Part shown: positions 13,169-13,304 of the stretch, one piece after another
How positions within the stretch are numbered: the stretch's first letter is position 1
Layout: every line of letters starts with the position of its first letter
Assembly: GCA_016709335.1 (NCBI GenBank)
Contig: JADJNC010000032.1
Location: forward strand, 1 to 13,304
Direction: 5' to 3'
Length of the DNA: 13,304 nt
Source of the DNA: Candidatus Propionivibrio dominans
GTDB taxonomy: Bacteria > Pseudomonadota > Gammaproteobacteria > Burkholderiales > Rhodocyclaceae
Program-made: the position numbers and the translations under genes
Notes under the pieces: model-generated
Seen by the model: the letters and a program-made list of their open reading frames with translations, nothing else
Told to the model about the DNA's origin: nothing
Databases searched by the model: none

Positions 13169-13232
13169 CGCCGAACCCATCGCTCAACGGCTACCTTCGC
13201 TACGCTCGGCGCGTTAGCTCAGGCGTTATACG
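13169..13232 (-). repeat. attC-like recombination hairpin (site A)
   Basis: Same orientation and box layout as site B but a poorer stem. On the gene strand it begins GTATAAC (13231-13225) and ends GTTCGGC (13176-13170). L-type boxes GCTCAACGG (13182-13190) and CGTTAGC (13212-13218) pair with C13185 left extrahelical; spacers are five and six bases. The R boxes pair only at AAC/GTT and the outer GC. The upstream partial gene's TAA (13226-13228) lies within the first R box, and the next gene's GGAGG begins ten bases after the last, as in integron cassette arrays. Shares GGGTTCGGCG with site B. Confidence 0.5.
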
Positions 13233-13304
13233 TTCATGGCTCCAAGCAGCAGCGACCGTTTGTTTTCGTACGGAGCGCCGGATGGAACGTGCGGGTTTCC
13301 CCTC
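13226..13304 (-). CDS. C-terminal end of an unidentified protein (partial at right edge)
   Basis: The minus-strand frame is open from the window edge for 25 codons: RGNPHVPSGAPYENKRSLLL, GAMNV, stop TAA at 13226-13228. The sequence is protein-like and its stop falls inside the first box of site A, the usual place for the end of a cassette gene. Too little is visible for any family call. Confidence 0.5.
   Translation of the reverse strand, partial: RGNPHVPSGAPYENKRSLLLGAMNV

Noticed and set aside
1..13304. CRISPR arrays, tRNA genes, insertion sequences, phage attachment sites
   Set aside because: I looked for short regular repeats, cloverleaf-like segments, transposase motifs and integrase genes and saw none.

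Overview
The window is a piece of a tailed-phage or prophage genome. The tail is long and non-contractile (siphovirus type) and the host is probably a proteobacterium. A betaproteobacterium is my guess from protein style, moderately high GC and strong Shine-Dalgarno sites; nothing here fixes the host. No host housekeeping gene, tRNA, rRNA, integrase or CRISPR array is visible.

Left two thirds (1-10138, + strand): one tightly packed late operon, most genes overlapping by 4-8 bases. The order is tape measure protein C-terminus, a DUF2460 distal-tail protein, a DUF2163 hub protein, an NlpC/P60 peptidase and a 1245-residue host-specificity hub. This is the g11-g15 order of alphaproteobacterial gene transfer agents and related siphoviruses. 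A tail-fibre-like protein follows, then a lysis-type cluster of small proteins (membrane/coiled-coil protein, unknown, two-helix holin, membrane-anchored unknown), a glycosyltransferase-like protein and a broken small gene. No endolysin is visible. Three structural proteins carry extra domains: an FCCH-like insert in the distal-tail protein, a roughly 245-residue beta-rich insert inside the hub, and a LamG-like lectin domain at the hub C-terminus.

Right third (10135-13304, - strand): a convergent run of short phage accessory genes, many linked by ATGA overlaps and several coiled coil. It includes a 47-residue four-cysteine protein and a small helix-turn-helix protein. A consensus-like sigma70 promoter lies in the only AT-rich gap (about 10673-10772) and fires leftward into the last two genes.

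Two patterns deserve attention. First, five genes between 9.1 and 12.6 kb are each broken by one apparent extra base, four of them in runs of 4-6 identical bases; removing it restores a convincing protein each time. None is seen in the first 9.1 kb. Base-calling or assembly error is the leading explanation, with decay of a defective prophage as the alternative. Second, at the right end two hairpin-forming sites with integron attC architecture lie in the same orientation, with an identical GGGTTCGGCG crossover-side box exactly 580 bases apart. They flank a 189-codon gene with its own strong ribosome binding site, which looks like an integron-type gene cassette inside a phage accessory region.
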